A DNA stretch of 64,000 nucleotides, taken from Pseudomonas wadenswilerensis (GTDB lineage: Bacteria; Pseudomonadota; Gammaproteobacteria; Pseudomonadales; Pseudomonadaceae). The stretch covers positions 372,001-436,000 of the forward strand of contig NZ_UIDD01000006.1 in the NCBI RefSeq assembly GCF_900497695.1. Direction: 5' to 3'. A model generated the notes under the pieces. It saw only the letters and a list, made by a program, of their open reading frames with translations, was not told the origin of the DNA and searched no databases. This document shows positions 36,769 through 45,369 of the stretch, one piece after another. The translations under genes and the position numbers were made by a program. Positions within the stretch are counted from its first letter, which is position 1. Every line of letters starts with the position of its first letter.

Positions 36769-38052
36769 TCAGAGTTTTTTAACCAGCAGGGCCATGGCCC
36801 GATCGATTTCCTGCTCGTTGTTGAGCAGGCCCGGCGCCATGCGCAGCACCGGGCCGACATCGCGGTGCACGGCATCGACGACAACGCGTTGTTCGTTGAG
36901 GTAGGCGGCGATGGCGTCCGGGTCGCGATCCTTGATGCGCAGAAAGGTGAAACCGGCAGAAAATTCGCGGCTCTGCGGCGTCACCAGTTCGATGGCGCTG
37001 TGCTCCTTGAGCTGCGCCTTGAGGTAGTCGTTGAGTTGATGGATGCGTTGCTCGACATCGGCCTTGCCCAGTTGCAGGTGCAACTCGAAGGCCTTGCCCA
37101 GCGCCCAGCGGTGTTCGAAGGCGTGGTAGCCGCCGGGGGTCATGATGGTGGCGAAGTCTTCGTCTTCGGAGAAGGTCGCGAAGGTTGGCACCAGGTGCTG
37201 CATTTTCTCTGAGGCGGCGCAGATGATCCCGGTGCCGCGCGGGCCGAACATCCACTTGTGGGTGCCGGCGATAAAGTAGTCGCAGTTGAAATCGGCGAAG
37301 TTCTGGTTCTCTACGCCGAAGCCGTGCACACCGTCGATCACATACAGAATGCGCTCGTTTTCATCACGATCACGGTTGTGCTGGCGGACCAGCTTGCCAA
37401 TCTCGCCGACCGGCAACTTGACCCCGCTGCCAGAGTGCACCCAGGTCATGCCGAGCACCCGGGTGTTGGGCTTGATGGCCTGGTCGAGCGTGCTCAGCAA
37501 CTGGTCGGTGGACAGCTCCCGCGGCTGGTTGAACAGGCGCAGCTTGCGCACCTGGGTGCCCTGGCGCTGCTGGCGAAAGCCGAGGATCCTGTTGGTCGAG
37601 TAGTGCTCGTGCTCGGTGGTCAGGATCTCCTGGTCGGCGCGCACCTTCAGGCCGCCGTAGATCATCCCCAGGCCTTCGGTGGTGCTGCCGGTCAGGGCGA
37701 TCTGCCGGGGTTTGACCTGCAGGTAACGCGCAGCCCAGTCGCGCACTTCGCCTTCGCGCTTCCACTCGCTTTGCGTCTCCCAGTCGACCCAGCTGGCGGG
37801 ATGGCGGTCGATCTGCGCGCGGTAGTAGTCGATGGCGTCCTGCACCGGCTTGGGGTGGGCGGTAACCAGGAAGTTGGCAAAGTGGGCATAGCTCGGGTCC
37901 AGCGGAAACAGCTGGCGCAGTTGCTGCCATTTGTCCTTGCCGCTCAGCGGCGGTGCGCCCGCAGCCAGGGCATCGGGCAGCAGCGAGCCGGCGAGTGGCA
38001 GGCTGGCGGCGAGTACCCCGGCCTGCTTGAGAAAGGTACGGCGGTCAGTCAT
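36769..38052 (-). CDS. pvdN: Tat-exported PLP enzyme of pyoverdine maturation
   Basis: A 427-residue aminotransferase class V-like PLP protein, equal in length to P. aeruginosa PvdN as I recall it. The start at ATG 38052 gives MTDRRTFLKQAGVLAASLPLAG, a classic twin-arginine signal. The PLP-lysine region is YFIAGTHKWMFGPRGTG and the phosphate site includes TGSTTEG. In the periplasm PvdN converts the glutamate side chain of the precursor to a succinamide. It lies 17 bp after pvdM and 12 bp before pvdO. Confidence 0.95.
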   Translation of the reverse strand: MTDRRTFLKQAGVLAASLPLAGSLLPDALAAGAPPLSGKDKWQQLRQLFPLDPSYAHFANFLVTAHPKPVQDAIDYYRAQIDRHPASWVDWETQSEWKREGEVRDWAARYLQVKPRQIALTGSTTEGLGMIYGGLKVRADQEILTTEHEHYSTNRILGFRQQRQGTQVRKLRLFNQPRELSTDQLLSTLDQAIKPNTRVLGMTWVHSGSGVKLPVGEIGKLVRQHNRDRDENERILYVIDGVHGFGVENQNFADFNCDYFIAGTHKWMFGPRGTGIICAASEKMQHLVPTFATFSEDEDFATIMTPGGYHAFEHRWALGKAFELHLQLGKADVEQRIHQLNDYLKAQLKEHSAIELVTPQSREFSAGFTFLRIKDRDPDAIAAYLNEQRVVVDAVHRDVGPVLRMAPGLLNNEQEIDRAMALLVKKL

Positions 38053-38069
38053 GTCAGGCGCTTTCCGGC

Positions 38070-39419
38070 TCAAGGGGTGGCAGTGGTGGCAACGGGCTGG
38101 GCGCTTTTTTGCACCTGTTCCCACACGCGCAGGAAGTTGCCGGCCCAGAGCTTGCCGATATCGGCCTCGGAGTACCCGCGGGTCAGCAGTTCGGCGGTGA
38201 CGTTGCGGATCTCGCTGACATCCTTGAAGCCATCCAGGCCGCCGCCGTCGTTGAAGTCGGAGCTGATGCCGACGTGGTCGATGCCGACCTTTTTCACCGT
38301 GTAGTCGATGGCGTCGACGAAGTCCTTGAGCGTGGCTTTGGGCTCTTGCTCGAGGATGCCGTAGAGGCTGCTGGCATACTCACCAAAGCGCGCCTCCGGC
38401 CAGATGGCAATTACCGCGTCGCCGGGCATCAGGGCGTTGGCCAGGCCCTGCAGCGGTTGCAGGTCGAAGCGCACGCGCAGGGCTTCGAGCTTGTCCAGGG
38501 TCGGCTTGGTCAGGGGCTTGAGGTACTGGCCGAAACCGACCACCTGGATCACCCCGCCGCTGTCCTTGATCAGTTGCATCTCTTTGTCGCTGAGGTTGCG
38601 CGGAATATCCACCAGGGCGCGCGGCGCCGAGTGCGAGGCGACGATCGGTGCATGGCTCAGGCGCGCGACGTCTTCCAGGGCCAGGGTCGACATCTGTGAC
38701 ACATCGATGATCACCCCCAGCTCGTTGAGGCGCTTGACTGCCTGCTCGCCCAATGGCGACAGGCCGCCGAGGGCGTCGGCGGTGTCATTGAAGAACGGCA
38801 GCGGGCGCGACGAGTCGGCCCAGTCGTTGTTGCCGGTGTAGCTGAAGCCGAACATGCGCATGCCACGCTGGGCCCACAGGTCCAGCTGCGACAGGTCGTG
38901 GCCCAGCGGATAGGCATTGAGCATGCTGATGAACACGGCGAACTTGCCTTCGCCGTTCAGGCGGCGGAAATCATCCGGGGTGTAAGCGATGCCGACCTGG
39001 TTGGGGAAGTCGCGGACCATGTTGCTGATGATCTTGTAGCGCACTTCCTGCTGGTGCCGGGCTTCGTCGACAAAACCCGGGGTAGGGCGGTGCGGGGCAT
39101 TCGGGCCGTTCCACAGTTCCGGCCAGCCGAAGATGGTCAGGGCCGCGCCGGACAAGCGTCCTTGCCCGGCCTTGACCAGGTCGAACTGGCCGTGCCCGTT
39201 CTTGTCGATTTCATTGCCGGCGCTGCCCAGGTTCAGCGGCACAGTGACATGGCTGTCGAATGACAGCATGTGTTCATGCAGGGCATTGGCTTGCTCGACG
39301 ATCTGGCGCGGGTAGCCGTGCTGCGGCTTGAAGTACAGGTAGCCGGCGGTTGCAGCGGCCACTGCCAGGGCCAGGGGCAGGCCGATGTAGAGGACTTTGC
39401 GGAAACGGGATTTGGTCAT
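38070..39419 (-). CDS. pvdM: Periplasmic membrane dipeptidase-like pyoverdine protein
   Basis: A 449-residue renal-dipeptidase-fold protein (peptidase M19). The N-terminus (MTKSRFRKVLYIGLPLALAVAAATAGYLYF) is a signal anchor or signal peptide. Metal-site motifs are FDSHVTVP (M19 usually FDGH), GVIIDVSQMS, VASHSAPRAL and DHVGISSDFND. PvdM is needed in the periplasm together with the tyrosinase PvdP for chromophore oxidation; pvdP is not in this window. I chose ATG 39419 because CGAG is better spaced; ATG 39425 is the alternative. It is first in pvdMNO and has a PvdS box upstream. Confidence 0.94.
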   Translation of the reverse strand: MTKSRFRKVLYIGLPLALAVAAATAGYLYFKPQHGYPRQIVEQANALHEHMLSFDSHVTVPLNLGSAGNEIDKNGHGQFDLVKAGQGRLSGAALTIFGWPELWNGPNAPHRPTPGFVDEARHQQEVRYKIISNMVRDFPNQVGIAYTPDDFRRLNGEGKFAVFISMLNAYPLGHDLSQLDLWAQRGMRMFGFSYTGNNDWADSSRPLPFFNDTADALGGLSPLGEQAVKRLNELGVIIDVSQMSTLALEDVARLSHAPIVASHSAPRALVDIPRNLSDKEMQLIKDSGGVIQVVGFGQYLKPLTKPTLDKLEALRVRFDLQPLQGLANALMPGDAVIAIWPEARFGEYASSLYGILEQEPKATLKDFVDAIDYTVKKVGIDHVGISSDFNDGGGLDGFKDVSEIRNVTAELLTRGYSEADIGKLWAGNFLRVWEQVQKSAQPVATTATP

Positions 39420-39500
39420 TGCCATCTCGACACTGGGCTGATCGGAACGGTTTGCCCGGTGCACTGGCGTGCCGGGGGCAAAGCTCGGGTATCAGGAGGG

Positions 39501-39524
39501 ACGAATGGCGGCAGGGCAAATTTA
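39501..39524 (-). promoter_or_regulatory. PvdS (iron-starvation) box upstream of pvdMNO
   Basis: The minus strand reads TAAAT, 16 bases, CGT, about 82 bp before the pvdM start. This is the second exact PvdS box in the window and makes pvdMNO an independent iron-starvation operon. Confidence 0.88.
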
Positions 39525-39605
39525 TCCAGAGGCCCGCCTGGCTCAAGTTTCAGCCTGCGCGGCCGATAGCCGGGTTAACCCCAATACCATCAGGACGATA
39601 GAAAC

Positions 39606-40055
39606 ATGGCAGGTTTTAGCGCCGTATCAATCAACGGGACCCCACTGAACAGCGGCATCAACACCGGCATCACCGTCACCGGCCAGGAAAGGCAGGCCGG
39701 GATGGAAGCGGCGGGCGTGGTTAGCGTCGACCTGTCCAAGGTGCGTGATAGCGGCAAGGCCGAAGAGGCCAAGGAAAAGGAAGACGCCGGTGCCGGCGAA
39801 GAACCGGCACACATCAAGCAATTGCGCGAGATGATCAAGAAAATGCAAAAACAATTGGCCGAGCAGCAGAAACGCTTGCAGGAGGCCATGGCCAGCGACA
39901 TGGAGCCGGTCCTCAAGGCTACGGCTGTCGCTGCCGCGCAATCGGCAGTGGGCGCGACCACGGCGTCGATCGCAAACGCCACGGCGGCGCTGCTCAAAGC
40001 GCTGACCGAAGCCGGTGGCAGCAGCTCGGGCTCGCTGGTCAGTACCAACGCCTGA
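39606..40055 (+). CDS. Conserved small coiled-coil protein, unknown function
   Basis: 149 residues. The N-terminal 45 residues are Gly/Thr/Val rich without a signal peptide. The centre (about 50-98) is strongly charged (KAEEAKEKEDAGAGEE, then KQLREMIKKMQKQLAEQQKRLQEAM), a predicted coiled coil. The C-terminal third is Ala/Ser/Thr rich. I do not recognise a function. It diverges from pvdM; the start has only a weak ribosome site (AGGACGATAGAAAC) and the PvdS box between them points the other way. It ends at a strong bidirectional terminator. Confidence 0.75.
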   Translation: MAGFSAVSINGTPLNSGINTGITVTGQERQAGMEAAGVVSVDLSKVRDSGKAEEAKEKEDAGAGEEPAHIKQLREMIKKMQKQLAEQQKRLQEAMASDMEPVLKATAVAAAQSAVGATTASIANATAALLKALTEAGGSSSGSLVSTNA

Positions 40056-40063
40056 CGTTTGAA

Positions 40064-40096
40064 ACAGGGCCTGTGCATGCACAGGCCCTGTCGTTT
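40064..40096. terminator. Bidirectional terminator between convergent genes
   Basis: A perfect 28-bp palindrome (ACAGGGCCTGTGCA and its complement) at 40064-40091 is followed by CGTTTT. It serves the convergent coiled-coil gene and pbpG. Confidence 0.88.
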
Positions 40097-41020
40097 TCAG
40101 TCAGCCATCTGGCGGTTCTGCGTGCGCTCGGACTTGTAGCGCATGGCCACCGCCGGCGCCGGCTTGGTACTGCCGGTCTCCAGCCACTGGCGCATGCGGC
40201 TGGCATCGGCAAAGTGGGTGTACTTGCCGAAGGCATCGAGGATCACCATGGCCACCGGGCGGTTGTCCATCTTGGTCAACAGCACCAGGCAGTGGCCGGC
40301 ATCGTTGGTGAAGCCGGTCTTGGTCAGCTTGATATCCCAGTTGCTCTTGTTGACCAGGTGGTCGGTGTTGCGAAAGCCCAGGGTGTAGTTGGGTTTTTTG
40401 AACGCCACGGTCTGCTCGCGGGTGGTGCTCAAACTGCTCAGCAGCGGGTAGTTGCGCGCCGCCATCAGCAGCTTGCTGAGGTCGCGGGCGGTGGAGACGT
40501 TGCTGGTCGACAGGCCAGTGGGCTCCACATAGCGGGTCTGGCTCATGCCCAGGGCCCTGGCCTTGGCGTTCATCGCCTTGATGAATGCGTGGTAACCGCC
40601 CGGGTAGTTGTGCGCCAGGGTCGAGGCGGCGCGGTTTTCCGACGACATCAGGGTGATCAGCAGCATGTCCTTGCGGTTGAGCTGGCTGCCCAGCTTGACC
40701 CGCGAATACACCCCTTTCATTTCCTTGTTCTGGGCGATGGTGACCGTGAGCATCTCGTCCATGTTCTGCTTGGCGTCGAGCACCACCATACCGGTCATCA
40801 GCTTGGTCACCGAAGCAATCGGCACCACCCGGTCGGGATTGTTGGCGTAGAGCACCTTGTTGGTTTGCAGATCGATCAGCAGGGCGCTGCCGGAGGCCAG
40901 GTGCAATTTCGCTGGATCGCGTTGTTGCTGGGCCGGGGGTTGAGCAGCAGCGGTCGACGTGAGGGTCGCAGTACCTGTGAGCAACAGGAGCAGGCTAAGA
41001 ATCGAAAGGGAAGTTTTCAC
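40097..41020 (-). CDS. pbpG: D-alanyl-D-alanine endopeptidase (PBP7-like)
   Basis: A 307-residue penicillin-binding protein of peptidase family S11. The signal peptide is [23 protein letters not shown]. The active-site motifs are SVTK (SxxK), SSEN (SxN) and KTGF (KTG). It cleaves D-Ala-meso-DAP cross-links in the periplasm. I prefer GTG 41020 because GAG is 7 nt upstream; GTG 41032 in the same frame has no ribosome site. It is a host gene; its 5' side abuts the prophage, whose integrase ends 130 bp away. Confidence 0.92.
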   Translation of the reverse strand: MKTSLSILSLLLLLTGTATLTSTAAAQPPAQQQRDPAKLHLASGSALLIDLQTNKVLYANNPDRVVPIASVTKLMTGMVVLDAKQNMDEMLTVTIAQNKEMKGVYSRVKLGSQLNRKDMLLITLMSSENRAASTLAHNYPGGYHAFIKAMNAKARALGMSQTRYVEPTGLSTSNVSTARDLSKLLMAARNYPLLSSLSTTREQTVAFKKPNYTLGFRNTDHLVNKSNWDIKLTKTGFTNDAGHCLVLLTKMDNRPVAMVILDAFGKYTHFADASRMRQWLETGSTKPAPAVAMRYKSERTQNRQMAD

Positions 41021-41151
41021 GTTGAGGCTCACTAAAAGTTGTTATGTCGTTGGCTGTGCAAGGGTTTTCCCCCAAAAAACCGCTGCATTCTGGAGTATGG
41101 CTCAGACCATGTCGATTCGCCCGTAAACATTGGGCGAAACATGAACGAAAT
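41021..41151. other. Probable left prophage junction (attL region)
   Basis: The 131 bp between pbpG and the integrase stop is where the left attachment site must lie if the integrase is terminal. No tRNA gene is present. It contains an inverted repeat (TTCGCCC, 9-nt loop, GGGCGAA) at 41116-41138. The core cannot be fixed because attR is outside the window. Confidence 0.5.
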
Positions 41152-42345
41152 TTAATCCTGTACCAATTCTGTACCAATTAGCTGAACTTCGAGCTTCTCA
41201 AGTTCGGACCAATCATTGGCCGAATTCAGCCACTTCGCATAGGTTGACAGTAGCACCTGGACAGAGTGTCCGAGCTGGCCTGCAATGAATGCCGGATTCA
41301 TCCCTGACATGAGGCACATCGTTGCATAGGTGTGCCGGCAGTTGTACTGGGGGCGCGGGCGAATCTGCCTGCCGGTGATCGCTTCATTGAAGTGCCCCCC
41401 TGGCGTGCTTGGCCCTTTCATGTGCGGTGATCGCCCCGCTGGCTGAAAGACGAACGGCGATTCTGTGGACACCCGGCGCTTCTGCCTGGAGCGATAATGC
41501 GACACCTCCCGCGCCCTCTCGAGAGCGCCCATGGCCCTGCTGTTCAGCATGACCGTGCGCGTGTACTTGGTTTTGGTGCGCTCCACCACCTGGTTCTCAA
41601 CGACGATCCGGCATATATGAGCGGTCTTTTTCTCCAGGTCGATCTCGTCCCACCGTAGGGCCATAATCTCCCCCGTACGCATCCCGGTATAGAAGGCAAA
41701 CTCGTAGAAAGCGGCAAACACCTGGTTGCACCGAGAAAAGTTCGCGTACATCCACTCAATTAAGGCGTCGGCTTCTTCGACCGTGAAGGGGTCTACCAGC
41801 TTCCGGTTTTTCTGAGGTAGCTGGATTGACGCCGCTGGATTCTTGTCCACTACCTCGTCATACACCGCTGCTCTAAACATCGCCTTGACCCGGGCAATTG
41901 CGGCACGCTTTACGGTCGAGCTCTTCCACTCGGTCTTCGCGACCACCTCCCTCAGCGCCATTGGCGTCACCGCCCGGATGGGCAGTGTTGCCAGATGGGG
42001 CATCCAGTAGTTGTTCATCAAGCCTTTGTAGTTGGCCTTCGTGTCGTGAACCACTTCGAGGCTATCCAGCCAGCTCTGCGCGTACTCGCCAAACATGAGC
42101 TCAGTCGTTGGAGCGGCATAGCTCGAATTCGGAAACAATTCGGCATAACGCTTTTCATCCAGAACACCATGATTGGCCAGACTGATTACTTGAGCGCGTA
42201 GATTGGCGGCCGCCTTGATCCCCTTGGCGGTTTGGGGATACGCGAGTGTCTCGGATCGGCGCTCACCGTGGACAGTAAAACGGATACGGATTGATTTGCC
42301 GATGAACTCGACTCCAGCGGGTAGCCCCATTCTCCTTCCAGCCAC
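41152..42345 (-). CDS. int: Prophage integrase (tyrosine recombinase)
   Basis: A 397-residue phage integrase. The N-terminal region (GKSIRIRFTVHGERRSETL) is an arm-type DNA-binding domain; a SAM-like core-binding domain lies at about 80-180. Catalytic residues: Arg in YTGMRTGEIMALRWDEID, the HxxR pair in CRHTYATM, a His in GQLGHSVQ and the Tyr in STYAKWL. It lies at the left end of the prophage, directed toward pbpG, and overlaps the excisionase-like gene by 160 bp. Confidence 0.94.
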   Translation of the reverse strand: MAGRRMGLPAGVEFIGKSIRIRFTVHGERRSETLAYPQTAKGIKAAANLRAQVISLANHGVLDEKRYAELFPNSSYAAPTTELMFGEYAQSWLDSLEVVHDTKANYKGLMNNYWMPHLATLPIRAVTPMALREVVAKTEWKSSTVKRAAIARVKAMFRAAVYDEVVDKNPAASIQLPQKNRKLVDPFTVEEADALIEWMYANFSRCNQVFAAFYEFAFYTGMRTGEIMALRWDEIDLEKKTAHICRIVVENQVVERTKTKYTRTVMLNSRAMGALERAREVSHYRSRQKRRVSTESPFVFQPAGRSPHMKGPSTPGGHFNEAITGRQIRPRPQYNCRHTYATMCLMSGMNPAFIAGQLGHSVQVLLSTYAKWLNSANDWSELEKLEVQLIGTELVQD

Positions 42346-42533
42346 GCTTCGTATCTCCTGATGCTGTAAAAAATCCTGCCATCGACTTTCTTCCAGACCC
42401 CTTCAGGGATCACGCCGCGGCTTCGCTTGCCCTCCAGGGCCCGCTTTGTTGTTCCGATCAGCTCCGCCATTCGATCCTCGGGAACTTTGTCGGACGCATA
42501 GGTAATCGGCTGCCTTTCTTCGTCTTGTTGCAT
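42186..42533 (-). CDS. Excisionase-like phage protein
   Basis: 115 residues. The segment DRMAELIGTTKRALEGKRSRGVIPEGVWKKVDGRIFYSIRRYEAWLEG looks like a winged-helix excisionase or MerR-like DNA binder (helix-turn-helix then a 'wing' and R-Y-E-W). ATG 42533 follows GGAGACAATC; the longer frame lacks a start signal. Its last 160 bp overlap the integrase gene in another frame, common for xis-int pairs. The Ser-rich C-terminal tail beyond residue 75 lies in the overlap and is probably less constrained. Confidence 0.7.
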   Translation of the reverse strand: MQQDEERQPITYASDKVPEDRMAELIGTTKRALEGKRSRGVIPEGVWKKVDGRIFYSIRRYEAWLEGEWGYPLESSSSANQSVSVLLSTVSADPRHSRIPKPPRGSRRPPIYALK

Positions 42534-42576
42534 GATTGTCTCCACGCCGCGCATGGCGGCAGAGATGGGGGAGGGG

Positions 42577-42933
42577 TTAGGCGGCTTGTTTTGACTTGGC
42601 GGCCAAGCGGCGACGCACAATCTGTGATTGCAGGCGGTGTGCCTTGAATCGGCGGCCATCACCGGGCGCTATCTCCGGCGCTAGATAGGAGAGGTCTTCT
42701 TCCAGCATGCCGAAGTAGAAGAGGTGCTCGCCGTCGCCACACCACTCTGGCTGAGCGGTTGCCCAATCGCGAGCCTCGACGCAGGCCAGACAGGTCTTGA
42801 AGGAGGACATGTCGCCCTCCCAGCAGCCGGCGGTCAGTTGATATTTATGACCGGGCTCTATGTGCCCGCGACACTCGCAGCAGGAGTGGCGTTTCCTGGC
42901 GACGGGCTCGGTGGTCGTCTGAAAATCGGACAT
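42577..42933 (-). CDS. Phage protein with Cys-rich zinc-binding-like N-terminus
   Basis: 118 residues. An N-terminal CCECRGHIEPG resembles a zinc knuckle, with a later CLAC, so four Cys could bind zinc. The C-terminal end is basic (RRRLAAKSKQAA). No function is recognised. It belongs to the leftward early operon. Confidence 0.65.
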   Translation of the reverse strand: MSDFQTTTEPVARKRHSCCECRGHIEPGHKYQLTAGCWEGDMSSFKTCLACVEARDWATAQPEWCGDGEHLFYFGMLEEDLSYLAPEIAPGDGRRFKAHRLQSQIVRRRLAAKSKQAA

Positions 42934-42985
42934 AGGTCATCCTCGCCCGCCTACCGGCAGGCTTGAGTTGTTGTAGGGGGAGGGG

Positions 42986-43297
42986 TTACTGAATCTTGCC
43001 GGTGAGGCGTTCGCGCCAAGTCAGGCGCCGGGGAAGGTGCTCGCGGCCATCGATCTCGACCACTACATAAGCGCAGCGGTCGAAGGGGGCGTCCCGCTGC
43101 TGATTGAGCCAGCAGGCTTCCCTCTCGGCTTCGTCGTAATTGGTTGCCGATAGCTGATGCACGTTGAAGCCTTTGCTATGGACGTGCCAGCCGTGGATCA
43201 CAGCTATGTACCGCGCGCGCGGCTCCGACTGCTGTTGGCCCGTGCTGTGAGTCAACTCTTCCGGCATAAGCACGCCGCCTCCAACGTCGATCATCAT
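42986..43297 (-). CDS. Hypothetical phage protein
   Basis: 103 residues, no recognised domain. ATG 43297 overlaps the stop of the preceding 22-codon ORF (ATGA), which argues for a real coupled gene. Composition is mixed, with a basic C-terminus (RRLTWRERLTGKIQ). Early left operon. Confidence 0.55.
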   Translation of the reverse strand: MMIDVGGGVLMPEELTHSTGQQQSEPRARYIAVIHGWHVHSKGFNVHQLSATNYDEAEREACWLNQQRDAPFDRCAYVVVEIDGREHLPRRLTWRERLTGKIQ

Positions 43298-43362
43298 GGC
43301 CTCGGCCCCTTCCAGATCATCCAGGCCATGTAGAGCGGGGCGGCGATGGGGAGGATCATCAT
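43294..43362 (-). CDS. 22-residue hydrophobic small ORF
   Basis: MMILPIAAPLYMAWMIWKGPRP: a short hydrophobic peptide that could be a single-pass membrane microprotein. Its start overlaps the stop of the upstream gene (43359-43607) and its stop overlaps the start of the downstream gene (43297), both by 4 bp, so it fits exactly into a translationally coupled chain. Function unknown. Confidence 0.5.
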   Translation of the reverse strand: MMILPIAAPLYMAWMIWKGPRP

Positions 43363-43607
43363 GGCTTCACCGCCTTCAGTGTTGCGCGCTCGATGCTCGG
43401 AAGCCCCTGAGCCGTTACTTCGAGGACCGCTCGTGCCGCATCGGTGCCGATCTGGGCGCACATAGTCCCAGCCACTGCGGCGATGAAGCCGGCGAAGGCT
43501 TGCCCCTTCTCGCGATAGCCGCTGTGACCGTCCAGCGCTGTGGCCTGATCAAAAGTCGGGGCCAGCATCAGCCAGAGGTCTTTTCCGTATTCCAGTGCTT
43601 TCGTCAC
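43359..43607 (-). CDS. Hypothetical phage protein
   Basis: 82 residues, with an Ala/Gly-rich hydrophobic centre (GFIAAVAGTMCAQIG). No recognised family. The start overlaps the preceding stop by 4 bp and the stop overlaps the next small ORF. Early left operon. Confidence 0.55.
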   Translation of the reverse strand: MTKALEYGKDLWLMLAPTFDQATALDGHSGYREKGQAFAGFIAAVAGTMCAQIGTDAARAVLEVTAQGLPSIERATLKAVKP

Positions 43608-43852
43608 AGCGAATACCTCTCTTCATTCCAGCGCACTGGCGCCTTTGCAGGGGTAGGGGTGTCTTGTTCGTGCGGGGAGAGCTGGCGCTCGTTGCCGGCC
43701 TGTAGCTGGCTGTCTGGGATGCAGCTTATTCCGAGCCCGTTCAGCAGGTAGCAGGTGACGCCGCGCTGGCTGTCGTGCTGCACGTCGATGACGTTCTCGG
43801 TTGCGCTGGCGCCGGTGGCCAGAAGCAGTAGGCAGAGGGTAAGGCGGGTCAT
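43604..43852 (-). CDS. Predicted exported small phage protein
   Basis: 82 residues beginning MTRLTLCLLLLATGASATENV, a Sec signal peptide with a likely cut after ASA. Two further Cys (CYLLNGLGISC) could form a disulfide. It overlaps its neighbours by 4 bp on both sides. A periplasmic protein in the early lysogenic operon suggests cell-surface modification or exclusion, but no function is known. Confidence 0.6.
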   Translation of the reverse strand: MTRLTLCLLLLATGASATENVIDVQHDSQRGVTCYLLNGLGISCIPDSQLQAGNERQLSPHEQDTPTPAKAPVRWNEERYSL

Positions 43853-44418
43853 GCCAGGGCCTCCAGGCGCTCGCGGGCAACCTTGTCGATAAATGCCGGG
43901 GGCAGCTCAACGGCCTCATTTCCTGGCGACCAGGACAATGGAGGGCACTTGCGGATCATTTCGTTGAGCAGCTCGAACGCCGCCAGTAGCTGATCGTCGT
44001 TGATCTCTCCGTCTTCTGGCAGGTCATCGCAGAAGTGGTCGCTCGGGTCGATCTCGCTGGGGTAGTTCGGAGTGCAGAAGACCAGCTTCAGGTTGGCCAG
44101 ATCGATCTCGTGTTCGACAATCCAGTCGAGCAGGCTTTCTTCGTCGAAGAAATACCGGTCGCCGTCGTAGTGGGTTATTGGCTCGCCGCCCCACGAGCGC
44201 CGCGGCATGGCGGCGAACTTGGTCGCATCACCTTCGGCCTGACAGGCTCGACACCACCCTCGTGTCTCGTGGATGGGATGGTCGGGGTTCTTCGCGCAGT
44301 GGCGGTGGGTGGAGCCGCAGTAGCGGGCCATGTGCTCATCATTCCCCCAAAATCGGCCGTCGGCGGCGACCCATCCAGTGACGGTTTGAATACTGGCGGC
44401 TTCGGGGGATTCGTACAT
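43849..44418 (-). CDS. Hypothetical phage protein
   Basis: 189 residues with a Cys/His-rich N-terminal half (RYCGSTHRHCAK, GWCRACQAEGD) that may bind zinc, then an acidic C-terminal half. ATG 44418 (MYESPEAAS) is preferred; the longer frame has no clear start. No named family recognised. It overlaps the downstream gene by 4 bp. Confidence 0.6.
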   Translation of the reverse strand: MYESPEAASIQTVTGWVAADGRFWGNDEHMARYCGSTHRHCAKNPDHPIHETRGWCRACQAEGDATKFAAMPRRSWGGEPITHYDGDRYFFDEESLLDWIVEHEIDLANLKLVFCTPNYPSEIDPSDHFCDDLPEDGEINDDQLLAAFELLNEMIRKCPPLSWSPGNEAVELPPAFIDKVARERLEALA

Positions 44419-44520
44419 CACGACTGTTTCTTCGCGCACGGGGATTCCTTGGCCGCCATATCGCGGCTGTTCAATAGAGGGGAGAGGAACTAGGCTGAAT
44501 CTCTCAACCGGAGAGCAGCC

Positions 44521-44730
44521 ATGTCCGCAGAACGGGTTGTGCATTTAGAGCAGGCGCTTGTGGCCATCCTGGCTGCAGCTGAGCAGAAGGGGCTCGATGC
44601 TGATGAGCTTCGAAGGCAAGCCACTGGCGGCCTGATCGGCAACATCTCCTGGCGCTGGGTAACAGCTGAGTACGTGCCCGGTGCTATCGATGAGATCGAG
44701 AGCGCAGTTCGAATGCTCAGGAGGCTGTGA
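44521..44730 (+). CDS. Small hypothetical phage protein on the opposite strand
   Basis: 69 residues, helical (LEQALVAILAAAEQKGLDADELRRQA). A good ribosome site (CCGGAGAGCAGCC) precedes ATG 44521. It opposes the leftward operon; no function recognised. Confidence 0.5.
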   Translation: MSAERVVHLEQALVAILAAAEQKGLDADELRRQATGGLIGNISWRWVTAEYVPGAIDEIESAVRMLRRL

Positions 44731-44759
44731 AGCGGCTGGAGTACAGATGTACTCTTTGC

Positions 44760-45269
44760 TCATTCGGCCGGCTTGAACTCGACCGCGGGTGTCAGCTTGC
44801 GGGCGTAGTCGAGCAGGCTCTGTGACCAATCCTGCCCAACGCCATCATCGAAGGCGAAGAGCATGCCGCCCAGCGCCCGGCGCAGTTCCTCAACTTCCGG
44901 GTCACGCGCAGCGAACGCCTTGGCACCCTGGTCGGCCATGTCACCGGCGCTGAAGCCGTCGGAGGTTGGTGTAGGCTCTGCGCTGGCGCAATCTGCAACC
45001 AGCTCAAAATCGTGGATGTACTCATCGCAGTTGCAGTCGACGACATTCGTTTCGCCAACGGACTCGCGCCGGCAGAGCTGATCAGCCAGCTTCTCGTACA
45101 AGGTGTCTTCCATCCCGTTGGCCACCTCAGCTTTCGTTAGCGTGACGGTTCGCTTCTCTTGGGAGAGGGGGTGCTTCAACGTGAAGGTAAACTTGTCGGC
45201 GCCTTGCAGCTGCTCGCGCGGCACGCTGACCATCTGTTCGGTGTTGCTGGATCGGTTTTCTGTGGGCAT
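44760..45269 (-). CDS. Hypothetical phage protein
   Basis: 169 residues, acidic. N-terminal part has a beta-rich stretch (KFTFTLKHPLSQEKRTVTLTKAEV), then a Cys pair (DCNCDEY) and a helical C-terminus. ATG 45269 follows GAGG at 8-nt spacing. No family recognised. Confidence 0.55.
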   Translation of the reverse strand: MPTENRSSNTEQMVSVPREQLQGADKFTFTLKHPLSQEKRTVTLTKAEVANGMEDTLYEKLADQLCRRESVGETNVVDCNCDEYIHDFELVADCASAEPTPTSDGFSAGDMADQGAKAFAARDPEVEELRRALGGMLFAFDDGVGQDWSQSLLDYARKLTPAVEFKPAE

Positions 45270-45329
45270 GGGGATACCTCGCGGCAACTGCATGAGAGTC
45301 GCCTTTTTTGATCTAGTCTTAAGGGGCTA

Positions 45330-45352
45330 GGCCGTTGTCAACGGCCCTTTTT
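45330..45352 (+). terminator. Intrinsic terminator in prophage left arm
   Basis: GGCCGTTG-T-CAACGGCC followed by C and TTTTT. It reads rightward, just before the + strand gene at 45370. Confidence 0.7.
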
Positions 45353-45369
45353 ACTTCGGGGGTGATCTC

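Noticed and set aside
41033..41151. tRNA gene as phage attachment site
   Set aside because: No cloverleaf, anticodon stem or 3' T-loop sequence could be read in this interval on either strand.
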